This document shows positions 1-11,097 of a stretch of DNA of 57,725 nt, one piece after another; position 1 is the first letter of the stretch; every line of letters starts with the position of its first letter. Origin of the DNA: Halicephalobus mephisto (Eukaryota; Nematoda; Chromadorea; Rhabditida; Panagrolaimidae); assembly GCA_009193035.1 (NCBI GenBank), contig SWDT01000756.1, positions 1-57,725 on the forward strand, in the 5' to 3' direction. The notes under the pieces were generated by a model. That model searched no databases and was not told the origin of the DNA. It saw only the letters and a list, made by a program, of their open reading frames with translations. The position numbers and the translations under genes are program-made.

Positions 1-433
1 TTATTTTTGTAAAAAAAACTATAACTATTTTCATGTCTCAATAAACTATTCAAAATGCAGTAATTTAACTGCTGGATTCTGAATCTGGATTACAAATTTG
101 TGAACTTCAGAATTCTCCCTTAGGATATGACTTCAGAAGTCAAGACTTCGAGCAGTGGACATCATTGAAAAGAATTAAATAAGTTGGATATGATTTAAAG
201 GATTTACAAATCTCAAACATAGGAAGGTGAGATTTCAATCTGGATTCTAAAGTCACTCTAATTATGTTCATATTGAATCTAAGATTTTACTAGAATTGTC
301 TTCAGAAGCTGTATATGAATCTAATTGGTTTGAATCACAATCTCCTAGATGATATCCAATTATTCGATTTTTTCAACGACATTTACTCCTGAATCCTCAA
401 CTTTAACTTCAACTTCTGAATCTAGAAGTCTAG
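1..433. repeat. Dispersed repeat copy at the left edge
   Basis: No gene is visible here. The segment about 300-520 is an inverted relative of 1780-1960: shared blocks include CTAGTTACCGTATTCTAAG and AACGACATTTACTCCT. The remainder is made of similar degenerate phrases such as GATATCCAATTATTCG and AATCTAGAAGTCTAG. If the cadherin gene on the minus strand has further 3' exons, they lie beyond the left end. Confidence 0.6.
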
Positions 434-538
434 TTACCGTATTCTAAGAACTTTTTCCTCAAATTCAAACAATCCTAAAATTCTAAACTTGAAAATTTTT
501 AAATTTTCCAAACAATTTTTGTATTTTTTAAAACCTAC

Positions 539-3500
539 CATAGAAGTTCTGGAGGTCTCACTAGATACGGGGACCATTTTCTCGTTTGACTTCTTTGGTC
601 CGTAACCGCCGCGATTCTGGCCCGGACAAGTTCGGATTTTTCGTTTTCGAATTTCTTTCCTTCTGTAGTAACAAATCAAAATTCCGAAAACCAAAAAAAC
701 GAGAATCAAAAGAAGAATGAAGATGACTGACAACAGAAGCAACGAAGATTCAGAAGTTTCAAAATTGTTTTTTATTTGAGAAAATCCGGGATGGAAGCTC
801 AATCCGTCGATGTCGAGGTCGTCGATCGAGTTCTTTAAATTTATCCAAGGAATAATTTTGTTCGTTTTTTTATCCACAGCTATGAATTCGGCTAAAGTCG
901 CATCTCTCACAATTTTCGAAAAAGTTTCATCTATTGGAACAGAATAAAATTTCAAAGAAAACAATAAAGTAGAATTAAAAATTGCATTTGAAAGTTTCCT
1001 AAAATCATATTAACATTCAAATTTTAAAATTTAATAAACGATTTTTGAATTTTTAAAAGCATTTTAAAAATTTTTTGAGTTTTTTAAAAAAAATTAGTTT
1101 TTAAAATTTCTGATTTTTAAAATTTAAAAAAAATTAATTTCGAAAAATTTCTAATTTTTAAAATTTTTAAAAAATTAATTTCGAAAAATTTTTAATTTTT
1201 AAAATTAAAAAAAAATTAATTTCGAAAAATTTCTAATTTTTAAAATTAAAAAAAAAATTTATTTCAAAAATTTCGTGAAAATTTTTTTTAAATTTTTATA
1301 TTTATTAATTTATAAAAAAAACTCACTTGTTGTATTCTTTCAACTGGCTGGATGTCAATTGGATCGGATTTTGATGGATTAAAAAAGGAATAACATGGAG
1401 TTTTTTATCCGCTATCCAGATCCTCACCGAAGTCGTGGTTTCTGAATCCTCGTTTTTGGCGGAGATTCCGAGTTCGAAACAACCGCCTTCGAAATCGATC
1501 AAGGACTTCAGAATTCTGATTTCTCCGGAAGTTTTCGAAATGTTAAAAATATTATTGAATTTTTCACTTCTTTGATTTTGTTTGAAAATTGAAGAAATTA
1601 TTTCATAAAAAAGTGGATTTTTTTGAGATCGATCCAAATCTTGAGCAAAAACTTTCAAAACCGAAGTTCCTGGAAGACTTTTGGAATCCAGAATTCTTTC
1701 ATATTCATTTTGTTCGAATTTCGGAGAATTGTCGTTTCTGAAATTATTTTTTAGTATTTTAATTTTTAAATTTTTAGAATTTTAGGATTGTTTGAATTTG
1801 AGGAAAAAGTTCTTAGAATACGGTAACTAGACTTCTAGATTCAGAAGTTGAAGTTAAAAGTTGAGGATTTCCAGGAGTAAATGTCGTTGGAAAGAAAATC
1901 GAATAAGTTGGATATCATCTAGGGGATTTGTGAAATCCCAAAGATCAGATATCTGGATTTCATATATCCAGCTTCTGAAGACCAACTTTTAATTCCGAAC
2001 TAGATTCTGGATCTGATCTTTGAAGAATAGATATCATTGGAAAGAAAATCGAATAAGTTGGATATCATCTAGGGGATTTACGAAATCTCAAAAACCAAAA
2101 TTTAAGATTTCATATATCCAGCTTCTGAAGACCAACTTTTAATTCCGAGCTAGATTCTGGATCTGATCTTTTAAGAGTAGATAGCATTGAAAAAATCAGA
2201 TTAATTAGATATCATCTAGGGGATTTGTGAAATCTCAAAAACCAAAATTTAAGATTTCATATATCCCCTAAATGATATTTAACTTCCTTAATTTTTTTCA
2301 ACGACATTTACTCCTCTAAATCTCAACTTTTCTTTAAACATGAGATTCAGAATCTAGCTCGAAATTAAAAGTTGGTCTTCAGAAGCTAGATGTATGAAAT
2401 CTTAAATTTTGGTTTTTGGGATTTCACAAATCCCCTAAATGATATCTAATTAATCTGATTTCTTGAATGATATCTATTCTTCAAAGTTCCCAATTCCTAA
2501 CTTCAACTTCTGAATCCATAGTTCTAGTTACCGTATCCTAAGTACTGTTTCTTCAACTTAGATCTATTCTTAATTTTTAAATACGAAATTTATTTTCAAA
2601 TTTACTTACATGTCGTTGATGAAGACGTTGACCATCATTTCGTCGGTGAATTCGTCTTCGAAGTTTCCGTCTACAGAAGCCAGAATCCTCAATCGATAAA
2701 AATCATTTTTTTCTTTGTCCGCTGGTCTCGTGAATTCCAGAATCCCGTTTTCGATTTTAAAAAGTCCATCAAAATCGTCGATTAATTTGTAGTAAATTTT
2801 TTCTTTCGAAATCGGCTTCAGATTCAGAATCCTCCCGATTCGGTTTTCGTCGACTTCGATTCTGACATGGCTCTGTGGGTACTGTAGTTTTTTTTTCTTT
2901 TTTGAAAGGATTCTGATTTCGGAAGCCCTTCGGGAGAACAGACTGCCGGAGTTGGCCGAGATTACTGTAGGGATTCTTCTTCCTTCGAATTTCGAAATTT
3001 CCGAATTCAATTTTAATTTATTTTTTTCGATTTTTATTAATCCTTCGTATTCTGGCTCCAGAAGGCTCAAGCCGAATTCCACTGCCGGACAGTCGGGGTC
3101 TTCTAAGACAGCACGTAAGTCCCCGATTACGGTACCTGGCCCGGCTTCTGAATCCACTCTGAAAACTACTTCCTGATTTTGGACGAACGAAGGTTGGCAT
3201 CTGTTCGTCGTCAGAATCGTCAACTCAGAATCCACAGTACTCGAGTGAATGCCGTCTTCTACAGTAACTTTGAATCCGTAAACGCCTTCAAGACCGACCA
3301 ACGGACCTTCGGTCTCCAGAATCCCGTCCGAAGTGATCGAAATTTTTCCTCGAAGATTCTCGTCCGGAAAATTCAGGAAATAAAAAAGTTTGTCTCCGTC
3401 AGAATCCGAAGCCTCGACTCGTCCGACGAAGCTCCCGACAGGGGCGTTTTCGAAAATTAAATACCGTAATTTTCGGAAATTTCCAAAAATCGGAGGATTG

Positions 3501-6500
3501 TCGTTGAGATTCTGAATCTTGATCGAAGCCGGAATTACCGTACTTTTTTCGAGTTGATTTGTAACTTTAATAAAAAATAAAAGTTTTTTAATTTTTTCAA
3601 AATCAATTTTGTCGAAAATTTTAATTTTTCCATTTTCGTCGATTTCGATTTTTTTTGATTTTTCGTTTTTTAAAATTTCGAAAAAATTTTTTCCGCCTTC
3701 TGAATCCCGAATTTCGACTTTTCCGATCTCAGACCCGATTTTTGCATTTTCTTCAATAATCAATTTTATTTCGTTTTTGACTTCTGGAGGATCCACATCC
3801 ATCTTCACTGATTCCGTCGGGATTACTGTAGAAACATTCAGATTCCGATTCCCAACCACAACATCAGCCAAAATTGAAATATTTTGTTTTCCGATGTTTT
3901 TTAGAGAATTTACAGTATAAATCATTCCTAAAAATAAAAAATAAAAAAAATATTTAAAAAAACAAAAAAAAGTACTTTTAAAAAATACTTAAAAATAAAA
4001 AAAATAATTAAAAAATTTAAAAAAATATTTTAAAAAAATAAAAAAAATACTTTAAAAATAAAAATTCTAAAATATTTTTTAAATAATTTTTAAAAAAATA
4101 TTTCTAAAGTTAAATTTTTTGAAATTTGGAAAAATTTAAAAATAAAAATTACCAGAATTTTCGTCGATTCTGAAGTACTTCGATCCGGAAGTTATGGAGT
4201 ACTTTACAGTAGGATTGAAGAGTTTTGAATTTTCGAAAGACAGAGGCTTCAGAATCGGGGTGAAAACGTAGGATCCGACGGGCAAGTCGTCGGACAAAAT
4301 TAATGGATCTTCCGATTTTTCGAAATTAAACAATTTTGCAACATCGATTTTTGGCTTCTGACGGCGAATTGTCGTCAAAATCGAAACTAAAAAGTTATTT
4401 AATTTTTTATTTTTACAAATTAAAAAAATTATTTTTATATAAAATTTTAAAAAATTATTTATAAAAAAACTCAAAAAAGTGTTCTTTATAAAATTTAAAA
4501 AATTATTTATATAAAAACTCAAAAAAAAGTTTATATAAAAATTTCAAAAAAAAATTATATAAAAAATCCAAAAAAAAAATTATAAAAATTTCGAAAATTT
4601 TTTTATATAAAATTCCAAAAAAAGTTATTTATAAAAAAATTTTAAAATTTTATATAAAAAATTTAGAAAAAAGTTATTTATAAAAAAATTTTTAAAATTT
4701 TATATAAAATATTTCAAAAAAGTTGTTTATAAAAAAATTTTAAAATTTTATATAAAAAATTTCAAAAAAATTATTTATAAAAAAATTTAGAGAATTTATT
4801 TCTTAATTTTGAATGTAATTTTAGAATTAAAAATACTTTTTTTTTTGTCACTTACCGTAATCCTTATCTTCCATCTTGTGGGTCTTGTCGGACACAGAAA
4901 CGTTCATCGTCATCGTCATCAATTCTGGAGATATTTTTTTCACGACGACTTCGCCGTTTGGATGAAGAACAATTTCGTTTTTGCAAGGGATTTCTTTGGA
5001 GAGAAAATCCCGACAAATCCTGGATTCAGTCGAAAACACAAGAGAAGCATCTTTGTCCAAATCTTCCGCCACAATTTTATGAATGACGGATTCTGGAAAA
5101 ATATTTTTTTCCACAAAAATAGTTTCGAATTTTTTTTCGAAAACAGGCGAAAAAGATCCGATTCCTGCCACGAGGACCTGTACCGTAGTCATCGCGACTT
5201 TGGGACTGTCGGATTTCGGGATTCCGATTATCTCTAAAGTGTGATTTTTCGAGTTTCTTTCGACCGGTCCGATGTAGTCCAATTGACCGCTTTCGTCGTT
5301 TAAAACGAAGTATCCAGATCCGCCTTCGACTATCCTCATTTCGGCCCGATGCCCTCCGGCAACTCCGATTTTTCCGACGAATGTCTGTCTCGGCACGATC
5401 GCAAAAGCATAAATAACTTGATCAAATTCGAAATTTTCAAAATTTTCTTCGTTTTTTTTGTTTTTTGAAATTATTCGGATTTTTACGGTGGAAAAATCTG
5501 GGGGATTTTTTCCATCCGAGACCTCTACCATCAGATTCACCAACTCCCCGAGGTCGTTTACGGAGATCAAAGATGGAATTTTGACTTTCAGCAATCCAGA
5601 AACAGAGTCGATTTCGAAGACTTCAGAAGGCTCTGTCAATTTGAAAGTGTTTTTTTCTTCTTGACTTTCTCGAAAATCCGGATCCACGGCTTCGAGTTGG
5701 ACAACTTCGAGAAAGTTTTCAGAATTCTCGACGATGGAAGTCGAATATTCTCGTTTTGGAAAATGAGGACCGATCATGTTTTCCTTCGAAATCGAGAAAT
5801 GAAGAAGTGAAATTTCTGTTTTCTGAAGGCCTACATCGTCGATCGGGGTCACTCGGAGCAGAATCGTGAAGTTCGACGGGAGGGAGAGACAGACTTCTGG
5901 ATCGCATCCCGTCGTTAACAAATACAATCCTTCTTTGGTCACTTCGATGGAGAATCTAAAAAAATTAAATTTTTTCGAAATTCCGAAACCTAAAATTATC
6001 GATTTAGAATTTAAAAATACAGTGAAACCTCGATATAAATACCCTCGATAAGAGCAAATCCTCTTTAAAGACAACTCGGTTCCGACCCTTACTGTGGATT
6101 TTCCCCTAGTAAACCCCTCGATAAAGGCAACTCCTCTGTAAAAACAACTTTTCTGCCGTCCCTTCGGGTTGTTTTTAGCGAGGTTTCACTGTACTTCAAT
6201 CAGAAGCTGCAAAATGTGAATAATCTTGCAAAATTGCATTTGGAAAATTTAAATGTAGAAATTTTAAGTTTCGCGTCTTTTAGTGTTACTTCCTTTGAAG
6301 TATTCGCGGAATAAATTTAGCATAAGGAATCTAGGTACTTCTGATTGAATATCCTTCCGATAAGTACAAGAGCAAGATTAGAGAAATACAGACAAATTGA
6401 CAAACGTACGAATGAATAAAAAGACAAACGCACATACATACGAATGTGCAAACATATATAAATGAAAGTATACAAACATAAAAACATATATGTGCACGAA

Positions 6501-9500
6501 CATACGAACATACGAACATACATGCGTACAAATATACAAACATACATGCATACGAACATACAAACATACATGCGTACAAACATACAAACATACGAACATA
6601 CATACGTACAAATATATACAGTAGAACTTAAATATAAGATACCCCCTTGGAACCCGGCAAAGCGTATGTTATAAGAAAGGATATATCATAGTAGGGGTAT
6701 ATTTGAAGGCAGACTAACCAAATTCACTCATTCAGACCGTATGCTATAACAAGAGATGTTATAGCGGGGGTATCTGATATTCAAGTTCTATTGTATACGT
6801 ATATACGAATATGCAAACATATATACAAGCATACATATGTATATATACATATAAATGCGCAAATATAAACATATATACGTACAAATATACAAACATATAC
6901 GCAAGACAACATACATATGTACAAATGTACAAACAGAAAAGCCCATGAACGAACGAGTGAGTGAACATTCAAATGTACAGACTACCAAACGTGTAGATAG
7001 ATAAATTTATAAGGACATAAAGATACAAATGCATAAGCTTGCACATTTGCAAATGGATAAGTATGCAAAATAACAAACGTATAAATGCGCGAAAGTACAT
7101 AAACATAAATTAATGGAATACGAGCGTACCAGCATATAAACGTATAGATGTACAAACTATTCGCTGCGACAGAAGCCTAGATTAGAGAGGATCTGAAGCG
7201 ATGGATTGAATATCAGGAAACGTGGAACATTGTTAAGTATGAGTGACACTGAGTTGTAGTTGTGTGGGAAGAAACAGATAAATTGTATCTTATTGTTATA
7301 TTAAAGATTACTAATATACTTCTGCTTTTTGTCTTAACAGATGGTATTTAATAGTATAATCCTATTTATTATTAGATACCTGTTGAGACAGCAACTAGAC
7401 TAAAAAGAGAAAATTTCAAGTGATAGCTAGAATATCAGGAAACATGAAATACTGTAGGACATGAGCGACTTTCGGTTGTATTCTGTGAGGAGATATAATA
7501 GTTTTCTGCATCTTATTGTTCTAGTAAAGATTGTCATTATATTTCTGTTTTCTGTCTTAGAACCATCAAAAGTATAAATGTAAAAATAAGGAAATGATCG
7601 GAACGACGATAACGCCGCCGATCCAGAAAGACTATTAACAGTCTTAACGAAGACTTACCGATCGTGTTACTTTGTATTTTATAGAGCGTTTATGACAAGA
7701 TTTAATTACCCAAGTTTGAAATTTGAGTTCGGAATAAATCGAAAAAACAGCATTTCGAGCAAGAAAAAATAAAATACAGTTGAATCTCGATATAAGGCAC
7801 CCTCAAGGGACCGGGCAAATCGCGGCTTATATCATGGGGTGCCTTTTATCAAGGGTCGAATATGACTAAAATTCCTTAAATTCTCGCAAATTTGTATGCG
7901 GGCCAAACTAACGCACTGAAACCGTCCCTTATAGCCTGGGGTGTTTTATATCGAGATTCCATTGTAGTAAACGAAATAAATTTGACGTAAGAAAGTTAAT
8001 TTTCAGAAATATGTAAAACTCACATATCAGTAAATCCACCGAAGAGCTCGTATTTGAACCCCGTCAAATCAGTTTTGTTCAGATTCTGAATTCCGATTTT
8101 GCCAACGATGCCTTCAGTAAGGCGTTGGCTGAGCCTGAACACGTGTTCGGTGTTCCGTATCCTCGGGATCTCGAGTTCTGGCTCCAGAAGTCTGACAAAA
8201 ACAGAAAATCGCTCAAATTCATCTGAGGGATTATTCAAATATTTCGTTTTTATCTGAAATTTGAAAATGAATTATATTATTGTGAAAATTAAAAATTTTG
8301 GTTTTTATTTTCTATGAAAATACAAAAAGCCGAAAAAGCTTCCATAAAATTCTAGAAGATTTTAGAATATTCCATGCGATTCTGGAATCTTCGATGGGAT
8401 TCTAGGGGAGTCATAAGAGTTTACATAAGATCCTTAAAGTTTATATAAGATCTTAGAAGATTTCAGAAGTTCCTATAAAATTTCAGAAACTTTTGAGAGA
8501 TTTTCAAATAATTTTGGAATTTTCTATGAAGTTTCAGAATTATCTGTAAGATTTTTAATTTCAGAATTTTCTATGAAGTTTCAGAATTATCTGTAAGATT
8601 TTTAATTTCAGAATTTTCTAGGAAGTTTCAGAATTATCTGTAAGATTTTTAATTTCAGAATTTTCTATGAAGTTTCAGAATCTTCTGTAAGATTTTTAAG
8701 TAATTTCAGAATTTTCTATGAAGTTCTACAATCTTCTGTAAGATTTTCAGATGATTTCAGAATCTCCTATGAAATCTTGCAAACTATTATATAATTTTCA
8801 GGTAATTTCAGAATCTTCTATAAGATTTTTAAGTAATTTCACAATCTCCTATGAAGTTCCAGAATTTTCTATTAAATTTTATAAACTTCTATGTAGTTCC
8901 AATAGTTCTGGAATTTTCCACAAGATTCTTGGAATTTTCACGAGATTTCAAAATGTTCCGAAAACTTCTAAAAGATGTTCTAAGATTTCAGAACCCTCTA
9001 ATGAACTTCAAGAATTTCTACGGAATCGCATTGATGGAGGATAAATAAACATACAGGAACTTCGAAAATGTTCTCTTTGTCCATCACAGGAATCAGGGAC
9101 ACGTCCCGGAGAACCAGGTTGAAAGCATCCCCAGGAGACAGTACTGTAGGAAACACTCCGAAGGCCTGACTAGCCGCTTCATTATCCACTTCAATGGAAA
9201 TCTGACCAGTATTCTGAAAAAAATCATTATTTATAAAATTCAAAGAAAATTTTAAAAAAATTTAAAATTACAAAAATTCAGAAATTTAAAAAAAATTTAA
9301 AATTTAAAAAAATTAAGAAATTTAAAAAAAAATTAAAATTACAAAAATTTTAAAAATTCAGAAATTTAAAAAAATTACAAAAATCCAAAAATTGAGAATT
9401 TTATAATTTTTAATTTAGTAATTTAAAAATTTTTTTTATTGTTAAATTTTGTAATTTAAAAAGTTTAAAAATTTACATTTTTAGTAGCCCTTAGGGGAGC

Positions 9501-9662
9501 TTCAAAGAACACCGGGGTTCCAGAATCCGCATCTCTTTTGATTTCGCCTTCTCGAAACCTCAAATTTACCAAATTGGTTACTGTATTTACAGTAACCTCA
9601 GGATCTGCAAGAATTCCGTTTTTGAAAACTAAAAACAAAAATCCGAGTTTCCAGATAATCAT
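539..9662 (-). CDS. Classical-type transmembrane cadherin, C-terminus unresolved
   Basis: Calcium-dependent adhesion protein at the cell surface. Eight exons join in phase: 9662-9477, 9213-9055, 8253-8024, 5955-4856, 4386-4153, 3927-2610, 1737-1327, 998-539, giving about 1366 residues. The start at 9662 opens a signal peptide (MIIWKLGFLFLVFKNGILAD). Cadherin repeats follow, with calcium motifs NDNPPIF (about residues 778-784), ENAPVGSFVG and DSDGD. A DINDNSP motif is restored only by joining 2610 to 1737. Further upstream, repeats keep the fold but have weak motifs (VENSENF, AVDPDF, VSDGKNPPDF). One membrane helix (about residues 1297-1323, DNA 745-665) is followed by a basic RRKEIRKRK stop-transfer stretch. 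At 538 a GTAGG donor suggests the tail continues beyond the window. Without splicing, the frame runs to a stop at 434 through repeat-derived sequence, which I consider less likely. Nematode cadherins diverge strongly, so no specific ortholog is named. Confidence 0.9.
999..1326. other. Cadherin intron, low complexity
   Basis: AT-rich intron between the last two visible cadherin exons. It is built from repeats of AATTTCGAAAAATTTCTAAT-like units at 1075-1270. I see nothing else in it. Confidence 0.7.
1785..2570. repeat. Foldback repeat cluster in cadherin intron
   Basis: This fills the intron 1738-2609. Two to three direct copies of a roughly 130-bp unit (phrases GAATAAGTTGGATATCATCT, AGCTTCTGAAGACCAAC and GATTTCATATATCC) occupy 1890-2275. 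The same phrases then recur in reverse orientation at 2255-2560 (AAAAGTTGGTCTTCAGAAGC, ATCCCCTAAATGATAT, CTAGTTACCGTATCCTAAG). The whole forms an imperfect inverted repeat with arms of about 300 bp or more. Confidence 0.75.
4387..4855. other. Cadherin intron, low complexity
   Basis: Intron made of TTATTTATAAAAAAATTT and TTATATAAAAAATT-like short repeats from 4425 to 4800. No other content seen. Confidence 0.7.
6020..6191. mobile_element. MITE with TA target duplication (172 bp)
   Basis: The element begins CAGTGAAACCTCGATATAAA and ends with the inverted counterpart AGCGAGGTTTCACTG. At least 13 terminal bases match perfectly (CAGTGAAACCTCG). It is bounded by TA on both sides (6018-6019 and 6192-6193). 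TA duplication and CAGTG termini are typical of non-autonomous Tc1/mariner-superfamily elements of the pogo/Tigger kind. No transposase is present inside. Confidence 0.85.
6425..6618. repeat. ACATACGAACATACAA microsatellite
   Basis: Tandem units such as ACATACGAACATACAA run over about 190 bp. Long open frames rich in Tyr, Val, Cys and Met on the minus strand arise purely from this repeat and are not genes. Confidence 0.85.
6619..6793. mobile_element. MITE with TA target duplication (175 bp) inside a microsatellite
   Basis: Left end CAGTAGAACTTAAATATAAG, right end the inverted counterpart of CAATAGAACTTGAATATCAG; both continue into GATACCCCC. The inverted termini match over about 28 bp with four mismatches. 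TA lies on each side (6617-6618, 6794-6795). The element splits a microsatellite that continues on its right side, which shows it was inserted into the repeat. Confidence 0.85.
6796..7160. repeat. ATACAAACATATACGTACAA microsatellite, decaying
   Basis: Continuation of the microsatellite interrupted by the 6619-6793 element. It becomes increasingly degenerate toward 7160 (units like CGTATAGATGTACAAAC). Tyr/Cys/Ile-rich open frames here are repeat shadows. Confidence 0.7.
7171..7562. repeat. Diverged tandem duplication, two units of about 170 bp
   Basis: Unit 1 at about 7171-7341 and unit 2 at about 7397-7562 share the ordered blocks GAATATCAGGAAAC, a GAGTGAC/GAGCGAC block, CATCTTATTGTT/TATCTTATTGTT, TAAAGATT and a TTTCTGTTTTCTGTCTTA-like end. 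Identity is partial. Function unknown. Confidence 0.6.
7699..7720 (+). other. SL1 spliced-leader-like sequence
   Basis: GATTTAATTACCCAAGTTTG followed by AA matches the 22-nt nematode SL1 at 20 positions, including 19 consecutive bases (7701-7719). A functional SL RNA gene would have GT right after the leader and an Sm-binding site downstream; here AATTTGAGTTCGG follows and neither is seen. I therefore call it a remnant: an SL RNA pseudogene, or the 5' end of a reverse-copied trans-spliced transcript. Confidence 0.7.
7777..7964. mobile_element. MITE with TA target duplication (188 bp)
   Basis: Left end CAGTTGAATCTCGATATAAG, right end the inverted counterpart of CAATGGAATCTCGATATAAA, then shared CACCC. 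TA flanks at 7775-7776 and 7965-7966. The termini resemble those of the element at 6020, so the copies belong to related families. No internal coding sequence. Confidence 0.85.
8254..9054. repeat. Cadherin intron with degenerate short repeats
   Basis: From about 8470 to 8990 the intron consists of variants of TTTCAGAATTTTCTATGAAG and TCTGTAAGATTTTTAA, with spacings of about 45-55 bp. Small open frames on the plus strand in this stretch are repeat shadows. Confidence 0.65.
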
Positions 9663-9784
9663 CTCGGATTTTGGATAAATTTGGCAGTTGATTTTTGTGG
9701 GTTTTGGAAATCGAAAATTGGAAAACGGAATTTGAAAAAACGGGAGCCGCAATCTGGGTCAAACAGTCAAGGTTCCTCGAAAAC

Positions 9785-10680
9785 AATTAGTGCTCCGTTT
9801 TGTCAAAACTGACAGTCGAAATTTAGATTTTTTTAAATTTAAAATATAATTCATAATTCATTTTATCATTCAAGAAATCCAGATATCCAATTTCATCAAT
9901 TTAAAAGAAAGAATATTTCACAGTAAAAAAATTTAAAGATGTTTCTTAACACGAAAAATTAGAATTCCGACTTTGAACTCTGATTGCTGACTTTGATCAT
10001 AGGAATCACAGTGCTCCGTTTTGTCAAAACTGACAGTCGAAGTTCGGTTTTTTTCTATTTAAAATATAATTCATAATTCATCTTATCATTCAAGAAATCC
10101 GGATATTCAATTTCATCGACTTAAATGAAAGAATATTTCACAATAGAAAAAACTTAAAAATGTTTCTTAGCAAGAAAAATTAGAATTTCGACTTTGAACT
10201 CTGATTGTTGACTTTGATTATAGGAATCACAGTGCTCCGTTTTGTCAAAACTGACAGTCGAAGTTCGGTTTTTTTTTAAATTTAAGATATAATTCATAAT
10301 TCATCTTATGATTCAAGAAATCCAGATATCCAATTTTATCGACTTAAATGAAAGAATATTTTACAGTTAAAAAATCTAAAAATGTTTCTTAATACAAAAA
10401 AATTAGAATTTCGACTTTGAATTTTAAATTCCAACTTTGATGATACCGTAACCAGTGCTATGTATTATCGAAATTAGAACTCAAAATCCGAGATCGAAAT
10501 TCTAATTTTTCTTGTTAAAACATGATTCATAAATAATTGTGATTCGAAAAATTCAGATATCCAATTTTATCATTTTAAATGAAAAAATATTTCATAATAA
10601 AAAAATTCAGAAATGTTTCTTAACACGAAAATTTGAGATTTCGACCTTGAATTGTGATCGTCAACTTTGATAAATAAATT
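9785..10680. repeat. 221-bp tandem repeat, four units
   Basis: TGCTCCGTTTTGTCAAAACT starts at 9791, 10012 and 10233, an exact 221-bp period. A fourth, more diverged unit begins near 10454. Each unit carries AATTCATAATTCATCTTATC, GAAATCCAGATATCCAATTT and a GACTTTGA-rich tail. The array lies just upstream of the cadherin start (9662) and so occupies its likely promoter region. Confidence 0.85.
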
Positions 10681-11097
10681 TTTTTTTTGAAATTGCGCAA
10701 TTTTTTGGGAATGTCAAGGAACTTTTCAAAAACGTTCAAAATCAGGTGAATTTGTTCGAACAATTTTATACATAAAATAGCACAAGATTTCTCTAAAAAT
10801 AAAATTTTATTTCTTTGAAAAAAAGTGTTTTTTTAATTTAATTTTAATGTATTATAATATTGAGATTTTTGAGGACTGGAATTTTTAGAACTTGTATGAT
10901 AATTTTCGAAATATTTAATTTTGAATTTAAAATTTTTACAAAAATAAATATTTTGCTCGAATTAACTTTTGAAAATTGTTCATTTACGAACTAGAAGTTC
11001 CTTGAAAAATACATCCAAAATTTAATTTAATTTTTTGAAGCGAAACAATTTGAAAAATTTGAGTTTGTGTTTTTAAAAAAAAATTTAAAACTCCCCC
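10681..11097. other. AT-rich spacer
   Basis: I see no gene, repeat array or regulatory motif that I can support. Confidence 0.5.

Larger units (their letters stand above)
5956..8023. other. 2.1-kb cadherin intron rich in mobile-element remnants
   Basis: The largest cadherin intron. It contains, in order, three TA-flanked MITE-like elements (6020-6191, 6619-6793, 7777-7964), two microsatellite tracts (about 6425-6615 and 6796-7160), a diverged tandem duplication (7171-7562) and an SL1-like sequence (7699-7720). Donor and acceptor phases on either side agree, so this is an intron and not the join of two genes. Confidence 0.85.

Noticed and set aside
6317..6988. Several overlapping minus-strand open frames rich in Tyr, Val, Cys, Ile and Phe
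   Set aside because: They are translations of ACATACGAACATACAA microsatellites in three frames; composition and periodicity come from the repeat, and a MITE interrupts the tract.
7699..7800. A functional SL RNA gene
   Set aside because: No GT donor follows the leader, no Sm site or terminal stem is visible, and the downstream DNA runs into a MITE.
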